From Blastochloris sulfoviridis (lineage in GTDB: Bacteria > Pseudomonadota > Alphaproteobacteria > Rhizobiales > Xanthobacteraceae): a DNA stretch of 36,849 nt. Each line of letters opens with the position of its first letter. Within the stretch, counting starts at the first letter, position 1. Both the position numbers and the translations under genes were made by a program. The DNA is taken from assembly GCF_008630065.1 (NCBI RefSeq), contig NZ_VWPL01000034.1:1-36849 (forward strand), in the 5' to 3' direction. Of the stretch, positions 24,283 to 33,005 are shown piece by piece. The notes below the pieces were generated by a model. It had not been told where the DNA came from. It saw only the letters and a list, made by a program, of their open reading frames with translations, and did no database searches.

Positions 24283-26349
24283 ATGAGTGAGAACGAATGC
24301 TCGTACCCCGGCAGTGTGGCGCAGGCGGCCGATGGCCGCGAGGCCGACAGCCGCGAGGCCGACAGCCGTGAGGCCGACAGCCGAGTTGCCGACAGCCGAG
24401 TTGCCGACAGCCGCGGTACCCCGGACACTCAGGATAGCGTGGACTCTCGCGAGGCCGCGGCGTGCAGGGCGCGTGCGATGGAGGCTCGCAACCGGCTGGA
24501 GGCACTGGCCGAAACCGGCCTCCTCGACTCGGAGACCGAGGAGCGGTTCGACCGGCTGACCCGCATGGTGGCGCGCACGCTCGGCGTGCCGATCTCGCTG
24601 TTCTCGCTGGTCGACAATCGCCGGCAGTTCTTCAAGAGCGCCTTCGGCCTCGGCGAGCCCTGGGCCAGCCGGCGCGAAACGCCGCTCAGCCACGCCTTCT
24701 GCCGCCACGTCGTCGCCCACGACGCCCCCTTCCGGGTCGACAATGCCTTCGTCCACCCGGTGGTGGCGCAGAACCCGGCCATGCTCGAGCTCGGCATCGT
24801 CGCCTATCTCGGCGTGCCGGTGCGCACCCCCAAGGGCCACGTGCTGGGCGCGCTGTGCGCCATCGACGTCAGCCCGCGCGTCTGGTCGCAGGATGCGCTC
24901 ACCACGCTGGAGGACTTCGCGGCGCTGGTGGAGGGCGAGATCGACCTGCGCGCCGAGGTGCTGCGCCGAACCGAGGCGGAGGAAATGCTCACGCTCGCCG
25001 TCGAAGCCACCGGGCTCGGCCTGTGGTGGCTCGACCGGCCGGACGGCAAGGTCACCTGCTCGGACTCCTGCCGGACGCTTCTCGCCGTGCCGGACGCCGC
25101 GCCGATCCCCTATGCCGGGTGGCTGGCCCGCGTGCATCCCGCCGACCGGGCGAAGGCCGACCGCCTGTTGCGCGCCGCGTTCGAGCCTGACGGCGAGGGC
25201 CTGTTCCAGCACGAGTTCCGCATCCTGCGCCCGGACGGCGAGATGCTGTGGGTGGCGGCAACCGGCCAGACCGAGAAGGGCGAGGCCGCACCCGGGCTGC
25301 CTGCGCCCAGGCGCCTCGTCGGCACGGTGCGCAACATCACCAACCGCAAGCGGACCGAGGAGCTGCTCGCCCAGAACGAGCGGCGCTGGCGCGAAATCCT
25401 CAACACCATGCCGCAGATGGTGTGGTCGGCGCTGCCGGACGGCCGCAGCGACTACTACAATGACAGGTGGTACGAATACACAGGCACGGCGCACGGCAGC
25501 ACCGACATCGACGAGATGCGGGCACTCCTCCACCCGGACGACGAGACGCGGGTTGAGCAGGGCTGGCACCACGCGCTGGCCAGCGGCGAGCCGTTCGACA
25601 TCGAGTTTCGGCTGCGGCGCCATGACGGCCAATACCGCTGGACGCTCGGCCGCGCATTGCCGATGCGCAACGAAACCGGCGAGATCGAGCGCTGGTTCGG
25701 CACCTGCACCGACATTCACGACCTCAAGGTGGCCGAGGAGCAGCGCGAGCTGATCGCCCGCGAGCTGTCGCACCGCATCAAGAACATCTTCGCGGTGGTC
25801 AACAGCCTGGTGACGCTGTCGGCGCGGGCCGATCCGCTCGCCCGGCCGTTCGCCGACGCGGTGCGCTCGCGCATCGAGGCGCTGGCGCGGGCGCACGACT
25901 ACGTCCAGCCCTCGGGCGGAGCGAAGCGCGAGGATCCCAACGAGACCAGCGTGCTCGGCCTGCTGGAGACGCTGCTCGCCGCCTATCAGGAGGATGGCGG
26001 CGCCCGGATCGAGGTCTCCGGATCGGACCATCCGACCGGCATCCACGCCGCCACCGCGCTGGCGCTGCTGGTGCACGAGCTCGCCACCAATGCCGTGAAG
26101 TACGGCGCGCTGTCGGTGCCCGAGGGCCAGGTGACGATGGCCTGCGAGGCGACGCCCGACGCCTATTGCATCACCTGGAAGGAGCGGGGCGGGCCGCCGG
26201 TGGGGCGGCCGCCCACCCGCAAGGGCTTCGGCACCATCCTGTCGGAGCGTGCGGTGGCCGCGCAGCTCGGCGCCACTATCACCCAGGACTGGGAGCCGGA
26301 GGGGCTGAAGGTGCGCATCAGCGCCCCGTTCGAGCGGCTCAAGCGCTGA
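24283..26349 (+). CDS. GAF-PAS-PAS sensor histidine kinase, HWE family
   Basis: 688-residue soluble sensor kinase. The N-terminal 45 residues include six copies of a five-residue ADSRE/V repeat. A GAF domain spans about 70-225 (LFSLVDNRRQFFKS, SHAFCRHVVAHDAPFRVDNA, YLGVPVRTPKGHVLGALCAID). Two PAS/PAC domains follow (about 235-360 and 370-490, with FRLRRHDGQYRWTLGRALP). The kinase module has H-box His497 (ELSHRIKNIFAVV), N-box Asn603 (HELATNAVKYG) and Trp632-x-Glu634 (TWKERGG), the mark of HWE kinases. Related kinases sense light, oxygen or stress, often feeding the PhyR general stress pathway. No response regulator is adjacent, so it is an orphan. It has no membrane segments. Its end overlaps cobF by 11 bp. 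Confidence 0.93.
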   Translation: MSENECSYPGSVAQAADGREADSREADSREADSRVADSRVADSRGTPDTQDSVDSREAAACRARAMEARNRLEALAETGLLDSETEERFDRLTRMVARTLGVPISLFSLVDNRRQFFKSAFGLGEPWASRRETPLSHAFCRHVVAHDAPFRVDNAFVHPVVAQNPAMLELGIVAYLGVPVRTPKGHVLGALCAIDVSPRVWSQDALTTLEDFAALVEGEIDLRAEVLRRTEAEEMLTLAVEATGLGLWWLDRPDGKVTCSDSCRTLLAVPDAAPIPYAGWLARVHPADRAKADRLLRAAFEPDGEGLFQHEFRILRPDGEMLWVAATGQTEKGEAAPGLPAPRRLVGTVRNITNRKRTEELLAQNERRWREILNTMPQMVWSALPDGRSDYYNDRWYEYTGTAHGSTDIDEMRALLHPDDETRVEQGWHHALASGEPFDIEFRLRRHDGQYRWTLGRALPMRNETGEIERWFGTCTDIHDLKVAEEQRELIARELSHRIKNIFAVVNSLVTLSARADPLARPFADAVRSRIEALARAHDYVQPSGGAKREDPNETSVLGLLETLLAAYQEDGGARIEVSGSDHPTGIHAATALALLVHELATNAVKYGALSVPEGQVTMACEATPDAYCITWKERGGPPVGRPPTRKGFGTILSERAVAAQLGATITQDWEPEGLKVRISAPFERLKR
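24328..24417 (+). repeat. 15-bp coding tandem repeat in the kinase N-terminus
   Basis: Six in-frame units of GCCGACAGCCGNGAG type encode Ala-Asp-Ser-Arg-Glu/Val (first unit ADGRE, last ADSRG). Units 4 and 5 are identical (ending CGAGTT), suggesting recent slippage. Because the period is a multiple of three, copy changes would not break the frame. Confidence 0.9.
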
Positions 26350-27106
26350 CCGGGCGGCGGCGCAGCAGATAGGTGTCCATGATCCAGCCCTTGGCCTGCC
26401 GGCGCTCGGCGCGCAGGCGGAGGATGTCGTCGGTCACCTCGCTCGCCGGCCCCGCCACCAGCACCTCGTCGGGCGTTCCGAGATAGGCGCCCCAGAAGAT
26501 GTCGAAGTCCCGGCGGGGGAAGGCCTCCAGCGAGGCGCCGTCGTCGAGCATCACGACGATGGTGTCGGCGCCGGTTGCGACCGCCTCGGCGATCCGCCGG
26601 CCGGTGGTGACGTGCACCGCGCCGCCGATGGTGTTGAGCGCGATGCGGTGCGCCGCCGCCAGCGCCTGCACCGCGCTGATGCCGGGGATCACCCGGCATT
26701 CGAACGCCGTGCGCCCGCACGCCAGCACCTTGTCGAGGATGCGGATGGTGCTGTCGTAGAGCGCGGGCTCGCCCCAGACCAGGAAGGCGCCGGTCTGGCC
26801 GTCCTCAAGCTCCTTGGCGATGGCGGATTCGTAGGCCTCCGCGCGCTCCTGGTGCCAGGTCTCGACGGCGGCCAGATAGTCGGCGGGCGCGCGGTCGCGC
26901 TTGGGGTCGGCGATCGTCGCCACGCGGTAGCGCGGTTCGCGGATGAAGCGGGCGCAGATCGCCTCGCGCAGCCGGATCAGGTCGGCGGTGCGCGCCCCCT
27001 TGTCGACGACGAAGAACACGTCGGCGGCGTTGAGCGCCTCGATCGCCTGGACGGTGAGGTGGTCGGGATTGCCGGCGCCGATGCCGATGAGAAGAATGGT
27101 TTTCAT
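26339..27106 (-). CDS. cobF: Precorrin-6A synthase (deacetylating) CobF
   Basis: 255-residue SAM-dependent methyltransferase of the aerobic (late cobalt insertion) cobalamin pathway. It methylates C-1 of precorrin-5 and removes the acetyl group to give precorrin-6A. LLIGIGAGNPDHLTVQAIEALN is the family N-terminus, with GEPALYDSTIRI, CRVIPGISAVQALAAAHRIALN and the final KGWIMDTYLLRR block. The length matches CobF. The ATG at 27106 is chosen for this N-terminus. No other cob gene is in the window, so it stands apart from the main cluster, perhaps because only aerobic-pathway organisms keep it. It is convergent with the kinase gene and shares 11 bp. Confidence 0.92.
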   Translation of the reverse strand: MKTILLIGIGAGNPDHLTVQAIEALNAADVFFVVDKGARTADLIRLREAICARFIREPRYRVATIADPKRDRAPADYLAAVETWHQERAEAYESAIAKELEDGQTGAFLVWGEPALYDSTIRILDKVLACGRTAFECRVIPGISAVQALAAAHRIALNTIGGAVHVTTGRRIAEAVATGADTIVVMLDDGASLEAFPRRDFDIFWGAYLGTPDEVLVAGPASEVTDDILRLRAERRQAKGWIMDTYLLRRRPVSA

Positions 27107-27186
27107 GCGCTGTTGGCGAATGCCGTTCCCACGTTTCGCGAAAAGTGGTCTAGAGGCCCGCTCGCCCGCCATCAAGGAGGCCCGCC

Positions 27187-27714
27187 ATGATCGCCCGCAT
27201 CGGCATCGTCACCGTCTCCGACCGCGCCGCCAAGGGCCTCTATGAGGACGAGGGCGGGCCGGCGATCGCCAGCTTCCTCAACGAGGTCATCGTCTCGTCG
27301 TGGCAGCGGGTGGTGCGAATCATCCCCGACGGCTTCGAGAGCGTGCGCGACACCCTGATCGACCTCGCCGACCGCGAGTGCTGCGACCTGATCCTGACCA
27401 CCGGCGGCACCGGCCCGGCGCCGCGCGACGTGACGCCCGAGGCCACCGCGGCGGCGATCGTCAAGGAGCTGCCGGGCTTCGGCGAATTGATGCGGCGGAA
27501 AAGCCTGGAGCAGGTGCCGACCGCCATCCTGTCGCGCCAGATCGCCGGCACCCGCGGCGCCAGCCTGATCATCAACCTGCCCGGCCGCCCGGCCTCGATC
27601 CGGATGTGCCTGATGGCGGTGTTCCCGGCCGTGCCCTACTGCCTCGACCTGATCGGTGCCTCCCGCATCGACACCGACCCGGCCGTGTGCGCGGCCTTCC
27701 GCCCGGCGGTGTGA
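27187..27714 (+). CDS. mogA: Molybdopterin adenylyltransferase MogA
   Basis: 175-residue MogA/MoaB-fold protein that adenylates molybdopterin before molybdate insertion. TTGGTGPAPRDVTPEA (residues 71-86) is the nucleotide/molybdopterin-binding signature. IAGTRGASLIINLPGRPASI is the C-terminal signature and favours MogA. The length is shorter than E. coli MogA. A strong AAGGAGG site precedes the ATG. It is divergent from cobF with 80 bp between, in which a decayed family C repeat (about 27117-27155) is visible. Molybdenum cofactor is required by nitrate reductase, formate dehydrogenase and similar enzymes; none is encoded here. Confidence 0.92.
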   Translation: MIARIGIVTVSDRAAKGLYEDEGGPAIASFLNEVIVSSWQRVVRIIPDGFESVRDTLIDLADRECCDLILTTGGTGPAPRDVTPEATAAAIVKELPGFGELMRRKSLEQVPTAILSRQIAGTRGASLIINLPGRPASIRMCLMAVFPAVPYCLDLIGASRIDTDPAVCAAFRPAV

Positions 27715-27726
27715 GGGGAAAGCCCA

Positions 27727-29043
27727 TCACCCCTCGTGTTCGGAGTGCTTCTTGCGGATGCGCGAGACGAGGCGCCACAGCACCAGCACGACGATCGGCA
27801 CCGCCGCGGCGGTGATGAGGCCGGGCGAGATCGGCACGCCGAAATCGTAGATGCCCTTGGCGAGATAGCTGATCAGCCCGACGACGTAGTAGCTCACGGC
27901 GGCGATCGACAGCCCCTCGACCGTCTGCTGCAGGCGGAGCTGCAGCCGCGAGCGGCGGTTCATCGATTCGAGCACTTCGAGGTTCTGGCGCTGCACGTCG
28001 ATGTCGACGCGGGTGCGCAACAGGCCGGCGGCGCGGGCGAGCTTGACCGACAGGTCGGCCTGCCGGTCGGCGATGGCCTGGCAGGTGCGCAGCGCCGGCG
28101 CCATGCGGCGGGACAGGAACGACGCCCAGGTCGGGAAATCGGCCACCGGCTGCTCGTCGACGGCCTGGAGCCGCTGCAGCAGGATGTCGTTGTAGGCCCG
28201 CGACGCGCCGAACCGGTAGGAGCTCGCGGCGGCGGCGGCCTCGATCTCTGACGACAGGGTGATGAGGCGGTCGAGTTGCTGGTGGTTGGAGGCAAGACCC
28301 TCGGTCATGCGCATCGATTCGGTGAGGTCGGCCAGCGCGCGCTCGATGCGGCGCACCTGCGGCGTCACCCGCTGGGCCTCCGGCAGGCCGAGCAGCGCCA
28401 GCGTGCGGTAGGTCTCGATTTCGAGCAGGCGCTGCACCAGCGACCCGGCGCGCGCCGGCCCCAGCGCCCGGTCGAGCACCAGGATGCGGATGTAGCCGGC
28501 CGGATCGAGCAGGAAGTCGGTGGCGATCTCGGCCGCCCCGCCATAGACCACCGAGCGCGCCAGGCTGGTGCGGTCGAACAGCCGCTCGGGCGCGATGCCG
28601 GCGCCGGCATCGGCGATCAGATGCAGGTCGGCCGCCACCAGGAGCGGCCCCGGCTGCGGCACCAGCCGCATCGGGTCCGACATGTCGGACGCCGGCGGAT
28701 GGAACGGCACCGGCACGCCGGCCAGGCCCTCCGAGGGCAGATCCCAGGTGTAGGTGGTGAATTCGGCGTGCTGCTCCCAGCGCAGCAGCGTCGCCCCGAG
28801 CATGGCGCGATAATATTTTAAGTCGGCCTTTGGCGGGTCGATGCCGCGCGCGGAGAGGTAGCGCGCCAGCGCCACGCGGTCGGCCTGGGCGTGCTCGACG
28901 TCGGTGAGGAAGGTGAAATGCAGCACCCGCCGCGGCGTCTCCATCAAGGTGAAGGGCCGCGCATGGACCTCGTTGAGGACGGCGGTGCGCAACGGATGGG
29001 CCGCGAGCGTCCGTTCCTCGCCGATCGCTACTGCTCCCGTCAC
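27727..29043 (-). CDS. DUF3422 family membrane-anchored protein
   Basis: 438-residue protein of the DUF3422 family, common in proteobacteria and uncharacterised. The N-terminal part has LNEVHARPFTLMETPRRVLHFTF and YRAMLGATLLRWEQHAEFTTYTW (typical, shown only in part). A helical central region follows (IERALADLTESMRMTEGLASN). The C-terminal two transmembrane helices, AAVSYYVVGLISYLAKG and LITAAAVPIVVLVLWRLV, are separated by a short loop and followed by a basic tail. The architecture of a cytoplasmic body with a C-terminal hairpin anchor recalls CorA-like proteins. The start is set at GTG 29043 because AAGGGAGG lies 6 nt upstream; an ATG at 29079 has no such site. Confidence 0.85.
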   Translation of the reverse strand: MTGAVAIGEERTLAAHPLRTAVLNEVHARPFTLMETPRRVLHFTFLTDVEHAQADRVALARYLSARGIDPPKADLKYYRAMLGATLLRWEQHAEFTTYTWDLPSEGLAGVPVPFHPPASDMSDPMRLVPQPGPLLVAADLHLIADAGAGIAPERLFDRTSLARSVVYGGAAEIATDFLLDPAGYIRILVLDRALGPARAGSLVQRLLEIETYRTLALLGLPEAQRVTPQVRRIERALADLTESMRMTEGLASNHQQLDRLITLSSEIEAAAAASSYRFGASRAYNDILLQRLQAVDEQPVADFPTWASFLSRRMAPALRTCQAIADRQADLSVKLARAAGLLRTRVDIDVQRQNLEVLESMNRRSRLQLRLQQTVEGLSIAAVSYYVVGLISYLAKGIYDFGVPISPGLITAAAVPIVVLVLWRLVSRIRKKHSEHEG

Positions 29044-29323
29044 CAATCGCCTCCCTTGTTGCGGCCTGCGTCGATCCATCGTCCGGCGAAGGGCCGCGGC
29101 ACCCGCCCGCGGCGCCCCTGCAACCACAACAGGCATCGGAAGACGAACCGCAGCCTCGCCCGCGTCCCGCCTGACGCGTCGAATGCGCGGAAGAATGCCC
29201 CGCCCTCACTACAAACGGCAACCCCTTCCTGCTTCAGCGCACAGAAGCTGTTGATCGTGACAATTCGGCTACAGAACCTCTGATTGACTCGCTTGATTTT
29301 CCGGCATCCCTTGCCATGACAGC

Positions 29324-29767
29324 GTGCAGTGGGGTCATGGCATACGGTTCGGTGCGGGGATGGTCGCAGCGGCGGCGCTCGCTTTGGGCGGGTGCGACGG
29401 GACGGGAACGGATTTCGACGGCACCGGCGTCTTCGGGTCGTCGGCGACCGAGCTTCAGGTCACCTCGGAGCCGGCCGGCGCGCAGGCCCGGGTGTCGAGC
29501 GGCGAGAGCTGCGCGGCGACGCCCTGCACGATCAAGGTTCCGCCCGGCGCCGAGCATATGTGGTCACCGTCGGCAAGCCGGGCTTCCTCGACCAGTCGGT
29601 CGAGGTCGGCTGGGTCGCGTCGGGCAGCGGCGACAGCACCTATGAGTTGCAGCAGCGACAGCACCTATGAGACGCAGCCCCAGCTTTCTCCCAATCCGGT
29701 GAGCGTGACGCTGGAGCCGGCACCGCCGGCGAAGAAAAAGAAGAAGTCCAAGGCCAACGCGCACTGA
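29324..29767 (+). CDS. Lipoprotein with PEGA-like domain, carrying a compensated frameshift
   Basis: The frame from GTG 29324 gives 147 residues. A signal peptide ends in LALGGC (lipobox, Cys24); then ATELQVTSEPAGAQARVSSG and CAATPCTIKVPPG follow, resembling PEGA-type surface domains. After codon GAG 29552-29554 the frame turns to low-complexity Ser/Arg/Ala. In the -1 frame the natural continuation is visible (YVVTVGKPGFLDQSVEVGWV, 29557 on). A 25-bp duplication at 29625-29674 then restores the original frame, which ends ETQPQLSPNPVSVTLEPAPP and a Lys-rich tail. So about 34 residues are read in the wrong frame. A sequencing error is possible. ATG 29360 is an alternative start. Confidence 0.65.
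   Translation: MQWGHGIRFGAGMVAAAALALGGCDGTGTDFDGTGVFGSSATELQVTSEPAGAQARVSSGESCAATPCTIKVPPGAEHMWSPSASRASSTSRSRSAGSRRAAATAPMSCSSDSTYETQPQLSPNPVSVTLEPAPPAKKKKKSKANAH
29625..29674 (+). repeat. 25-bp tandem duplication inside the lipoprotein gene
   Basis: CAGCGGCGACAGCACCTATG (29625 on) and CAGCAGCGACAGCACCTATG (29650 on) are two copies of a 25-bp unit, 22 of 25 positions identical. Being 3n+1 long, the extra copy shifts the frame by one base and cancels the upstream one-base shift near 29555. Confidence 0.85.
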
Positions 29768-29992
29768 CCGCCACGCACGGGCCGCCGCGCTCCGATCATC
29801 GCGAACGGACCAACCCGCACCGATCAACCCGCGCTGGCCACCGCGCCGCCTTCGGCGTGCACCGGGCTTGACCTTCGGTGAGCGCGGGGCGTGTGGCCTT
29901 GCATGCCTGAAGGCGTTCCGTCACAGTCCGCCACGCCGCGGGCGGCACGGGAGTGCTGTGCGGCGCAGACGTCGCCCCCGGGAGAGACCCGC

Positions 29993-30766
29993 ATGAATTC
30001 GCAGACCCCGGCGCAGCCGCGCGTCGGCCTGTTCGTCACCTGCCTTGTCGACCTGATGCGGCCGCGTGTCGGCTTCGCTGCCGCCAAGCTCCTGGAGGAT
30101 GCCGGCTGCAGCGTCGAGGTGCCGCGCCAGACCTGCTGCGGCCAGCCCGCCTTCAACGCCGGCGACCGCGCCACCGCCCGCGATCTGGCGCGGCAGGTGA
30201 TCGAGGCGTTCGAACCCTACGACTATGTGGTGGTGCCGTCCGGCTCGTGCGCCGGCATGATGAAGACGCACTATGTCGAGCTGTTCGACGACGCCGAATG
30301 GCAGGCGCGGGCCGGCCGCTTCAGCGCCCGGACGTTCGAGCTGACGTCGTTCCTGGTCGACGTGCTGAAGGTCGAGCGCATCCAGGCGATCTACGAGGGC
30401 ACCGTCACCTATCATGACGGCTGCGCCGGCTTGCGCGAGCTCGGCATCAAGGACCAGCCGCGCAAGCTCTTGAGCCACGTGGTCGGCCTGACGCTGGCCG
30501 AGATGGCCGACACCGAGGCCTGCTGCGGCTTCGGCGGCGCGTTCAGCGTCAAGTATCCCGAGATTTCCGCGGCCATCGCCGACCGCAAGACCGCCAACAT
30601 CGCCGCCACCGGCGCGCCGATGGTGGTGGCCGGCGATCTCGGCTGCCTGATGCACATCGCCGGCCGCATGCAGCGCGAGGGCCGGCAGGTCCAGGCCCGC
30701 CACGTCGCCGAGATGCTGGCCGGCATGGGCCACGAGCCGGCGATCGGCGAACCGGACCGGAGCTAG
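29993..30766 (+). CDS. lutA: Lactate utilization protein LutA (Fe-S oxidoreductase)
   Basis: 257-residue LutA-type protein with two cysteine-rich CCG domains. Cys48-Cys49-Gly (TCCGQPAFNAG) and Cys177-Cys178-Gly (ACCGFGGAFSVKYPEIS) are each preceded by a partner Cys region (VTCLVDLMRP and HDGCAGLRELG). LutABC oxidises L-lactate to pyruvate in the cytoplasm independently of LldD. The ATG at 29993 has GGGAGAG upstream; a longer open frame adds repeat-like residues. It starts a three-gene operon, with a 4-bp gap to lutB. I see no lactate permease or GntR-type regulator gene beside it. Confidence 0.92.
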   Translation: MNSQTPAQPRVGLFVTCLVDLMRPRVGFAAAKLLEDAGCSVEVPRQTCCGQPAFNAGDRATARDLARQVIEAFEPYDYVVVPSGSCAGMMKTHYVELFDDAEWQARAGRFSARTFELTSFLVDVLKVERIQAIYEGTVTYHDGCAGLRELGIKDQPRKLLSHVVGLTLAEMADTEACCGFGGAFSVKYPEISAAIADRKTANIAATGAPMVVAGDLGCLMHIAGRMQREGRQVQARHVAEMLAGMGHEPAIGEPDRS

Positions 30767-30770
30767 CGCC

Positions 30771-32213
30771 GTGGCTGTCCGCATCACCTCCCCGGCCTTC
30801 AAGGCCAATGCCCGGCAGGCGCTCGCCGATGCGCCGCTGCAGACATCGATGCGCAACCTGGAGGCCAATTTCATCGGCCGCCGCAGAGCCGCCACCGAGC
30901 GCCTGCCCGAGTTCGAGGCGCTGCGCGACGCCGCGCGCGACATCAAGGACCACACGCTGGCCCATCTCGACCTCTATCTCACCGCCTTCGAGGACAAGGT
31001 GGTCCAGGCCGGCGGCCACGTGCACTGGGCGGCAACCGCAGAGGATGCGCGCACCATCGTGCTCGACATCTGCAAGCGGCTCGGCGCCAGGACCGCCACC
31101 AAGGGCAAGAGCATGATCTCCGAAGAGATCGCGCTCAACGAGCACCTGGAGCAGAACGGCGTCACCCCGGTCGAGACCGATCTCGGCGAATACATCATCC
31201 AGCTGCGCGGCGAGATGCCCTCGCACATCATCGCCCCGGCGGTGCATCTGACGCGCGAGCAGGTGGAGGCCGACTTCCGCCGCGTCCACACCCATCTGCC
31301 CAAGGAGCGCAATCTCGACGAGGCGGCGACCATGCTGGCGGAGGCGCGCGGCATCCTGCGCGAGCGCTTCCTCGCCGCCGATGTCGGCATCACCGGCGCC
31401 AATTTTCTGATCGCCGAGACCGGCACCTCGGTGATCGTCACCAATGAGGGCAATGGCGACCTGACGCAGACGCTGCCGAAGGCCCACATCGTGCTGGCCT
31501 CGATCGAGAAGGTGGTGCCGACGCTGGAGGACGCCACCACGCTCCTGCGCGTGCTGGCGCGCTCGGCCACCGGCCAGGAGCAGGCGGTCTACACCACGTT
31601 CTCGACCGGGCCGCGGCGCGCCGCCGATCCCGACGGGCCGGGCGAATATCACGTCGTGCTGCTCGACAACGGCCGCTCGCGCATGCTCGGCACGCCGTTC
31701 CAGCCGATGCTGCGCTGCATCCGCTGCGGCGCCTGCTTCAACCACTGCCCGGTCTATCAGCGGGTCGGCGGCCACGCCTATGGCTGGGTCTATGGCGGGC
31801 CGATGGGCGCGGTGCTGACGCCAACGCTGATCGGCATCCATCAGGCCGGCCACCTGCCCAACGCCTCGACCTTCTGCGGCCGCTGCGAGGAGGTCTGCCC
31901 GATGCGCATTCCGCTGCCGAAGATGATGCGGCACTGGCGCGAGCGGCAGTTCGAGAAGAGCCAGATGCCGCTGGCCGAGCGCTACGCCCTCGACGCCTGG
32001 GCCTATTTCGCACGGCGCGGCTGGCTCTACCGGCCGGCGAGCCGGCTCGGCGTGGCGCTCTTGCGCCTTCTCGCCTTCGGCCGCGGCCGGCTGCGCTGGC
32101 TGCCGTTCGCCGGCGGCTGGACCTCCCAGCGCGACCTGCCGGCGCCGGCCGGCACCACCTTCCAGGCCGCCTGGAAACAGCACGTCAAGGCACGCCGGAG
32201 GGCCGCCCGATGA
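30771..32213 (+). CDS. lutB: Lactate utilization protein LutB (4Fe-4S / LUD domain)
   Basis: 480-residue LutB. An N-terminal LUD domain (about 65-295) contains TKGKSMISEEIALNEHLEQNG, GANFLIAETGTSVIVTNEGN and the Glu/Asn-rich active region. A ferredoxin module follows, with Cys316-x2-Cys319-x2-Cys322-x3-Cys326 (CIRCGACFNHCP) and a second set Cys369-x2-Cys372-x3-Cys376 (CGRCEEVCP). The C-terminal region has LutB-type RYALDAWAYFARRGWLY. GTG start, 4 nt after the lutA stop. Its last bases overlap the lutC start as ATGA. It probably transfers electrons between LutA/LutC and the respiratory chain. Confidence 0.94.
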   Translation: MAVRITSPAFKANARQALADAPLQTSMRNLEANFIGRRRAATERLPEFEALRDAARDIKDHTLAHLDLYLTAFEDKVVQAGGHVHWAATAEDARTIVLDICKRLGARTATKGKSMISEEIALNEHLEQNGVTPVETDLGEYIIQLRGEMPSHIIAPAVHLTREQVEADFRRVHTHLPKERNLDEAATMLAEARGILRERFLAADVGITGANFLIAETGTSVIVTNEGNGDLTQTLPKAHIVLASIEKVVPTLEDATTLLRVLARSATGQEQAVYTTFSTGPRRAADPDGPGEYHVVLLDNGRSRMLGTPFQPMLRCIRCGACFNHCPVYQRVGGHAYGWVYGGPMGAVLTPTLIGIHQAGHLPNASTFCGRCEEVCPMRIPLPKMMRHWRERQFEKSQMPLAERYALDAWAYFARRGWLYRPASRLGVALLRLLAFGRGRLRWLPFAGGWTSQRDLPAPAGTTFQAAWKQHVKARRRAAR

Positions 32214-32935
32214 GCGACAGCGAGTCCGCCCCCACCCTCAAGCCGGTCAACCGGCCGCCGCGCGCCACCAGCCGCGACCGCGTGCTGGGCACGCTGCGCC
32301 ACGCGCTCGATGCCGCGGCGTTCGAGGAGCTGCGGCGCGACGTGGTGGCGTCGCGGCTTGCCAGCCATCCGCGCGGGCCGATCCCGGCGCGCGGCCAGCT
32401 CGACCGCGCGGGCCGTCTTGCGCTGTTTCGCGACCAGGCGACTGCTGCCGGCGCCACGGTCGAGCCGCTGGCGAGTTTGAACGCGGTGCCGGCCGCCATC
32501 AGCGCCGTGCTGCGCGCCCACAATCTGCCGCTGCAGGTGCGGATGGGCGCCGACCCCAGGCTTGCCGCGCTGCCCTGGCACGCCGAGCCGGCGCTGGAGA
32601 TCGGGCTTGGCCCCTCCGACGGCGGCGACCTCGCCGCGGTGTCGTTCGCCTTCGCCGCGGTCGCCGAGTCCGGCACGCTGGTGCTGCTGTCGGGGCCGAA
32701 CAACCCGACCACGCTCAACTTCCTGCCCGACACCCACATCGTGGTGCTGGCGGCCGACGACGTGGTGGGCGACTACGAGACGGTGTGGGACGCGCTGCGC
32801 GCCCATTACGGGCCCTTGGTGATGCCGCGCAACGTCAACTGGATCACCGGCCCGTCGCGCTCCGCCGACATCGAGCAGCGGCTGGTGTTCGGCGCCCACG
32901 GGCCGCGCCGGCTGCATATCCTGGTGGCGGGGTAG
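32210..32935 (+). CDS. lutC: Lactate utilization protein LutC (LUD domain)
   Basis: 241-residue LUD-domain protein, third member of the LutABC complex. Signature regions are SFAFAAVAESGTLVLLSGPNNPTT (split here for description) and NFLPDTHIVVLAADDVVGDYE, with the final PRRLHILVAG. The N-terminal 100 residues form the variable helical part. It overlaps lutB by four bases, so all three are translationally linked. Downstream there is no intrinsic terminator, but a family C repeat begins about 70 bp later. Confidence 0.93.
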   Translation: MSDSESAPTLKPVNRPPRATSRDRVLGTLRHALDAAAFEELRRDVVASRLASHPRGPIPARGQLDRAGRLALFRDQATAAGATVEPLASLNAVPAAISAVLRAHNLPLQVRMGADPRLAALPWHAEPALEIGLGPSDGGDLAAVSFAFAAVAESGTLVLLSGPNNPTTLNFLPDTHIVVLAADDVVGDYETVWDALRAHYGPLVMPRNVNWITGPSRSADIEQRLVFGAHGPRRLHILVAG

Positions 32936-33005
32936 CAGGGGCGGCCCTTCGCCGTGTCCGGGGACGACCCCTCGTCGTTCCCGGCGAGCATCGCGACAGC
33001 GATGC

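Noticed and set aside
24050-24505. Minus-strand frame with a Cys/Arg/Gly repeat (GCRPRGCRPRG type)
   Set aside because: It is the complement of the 15-bp coding repeat in the histidine kinase gene, which has clear domains downstream in the plus frame.
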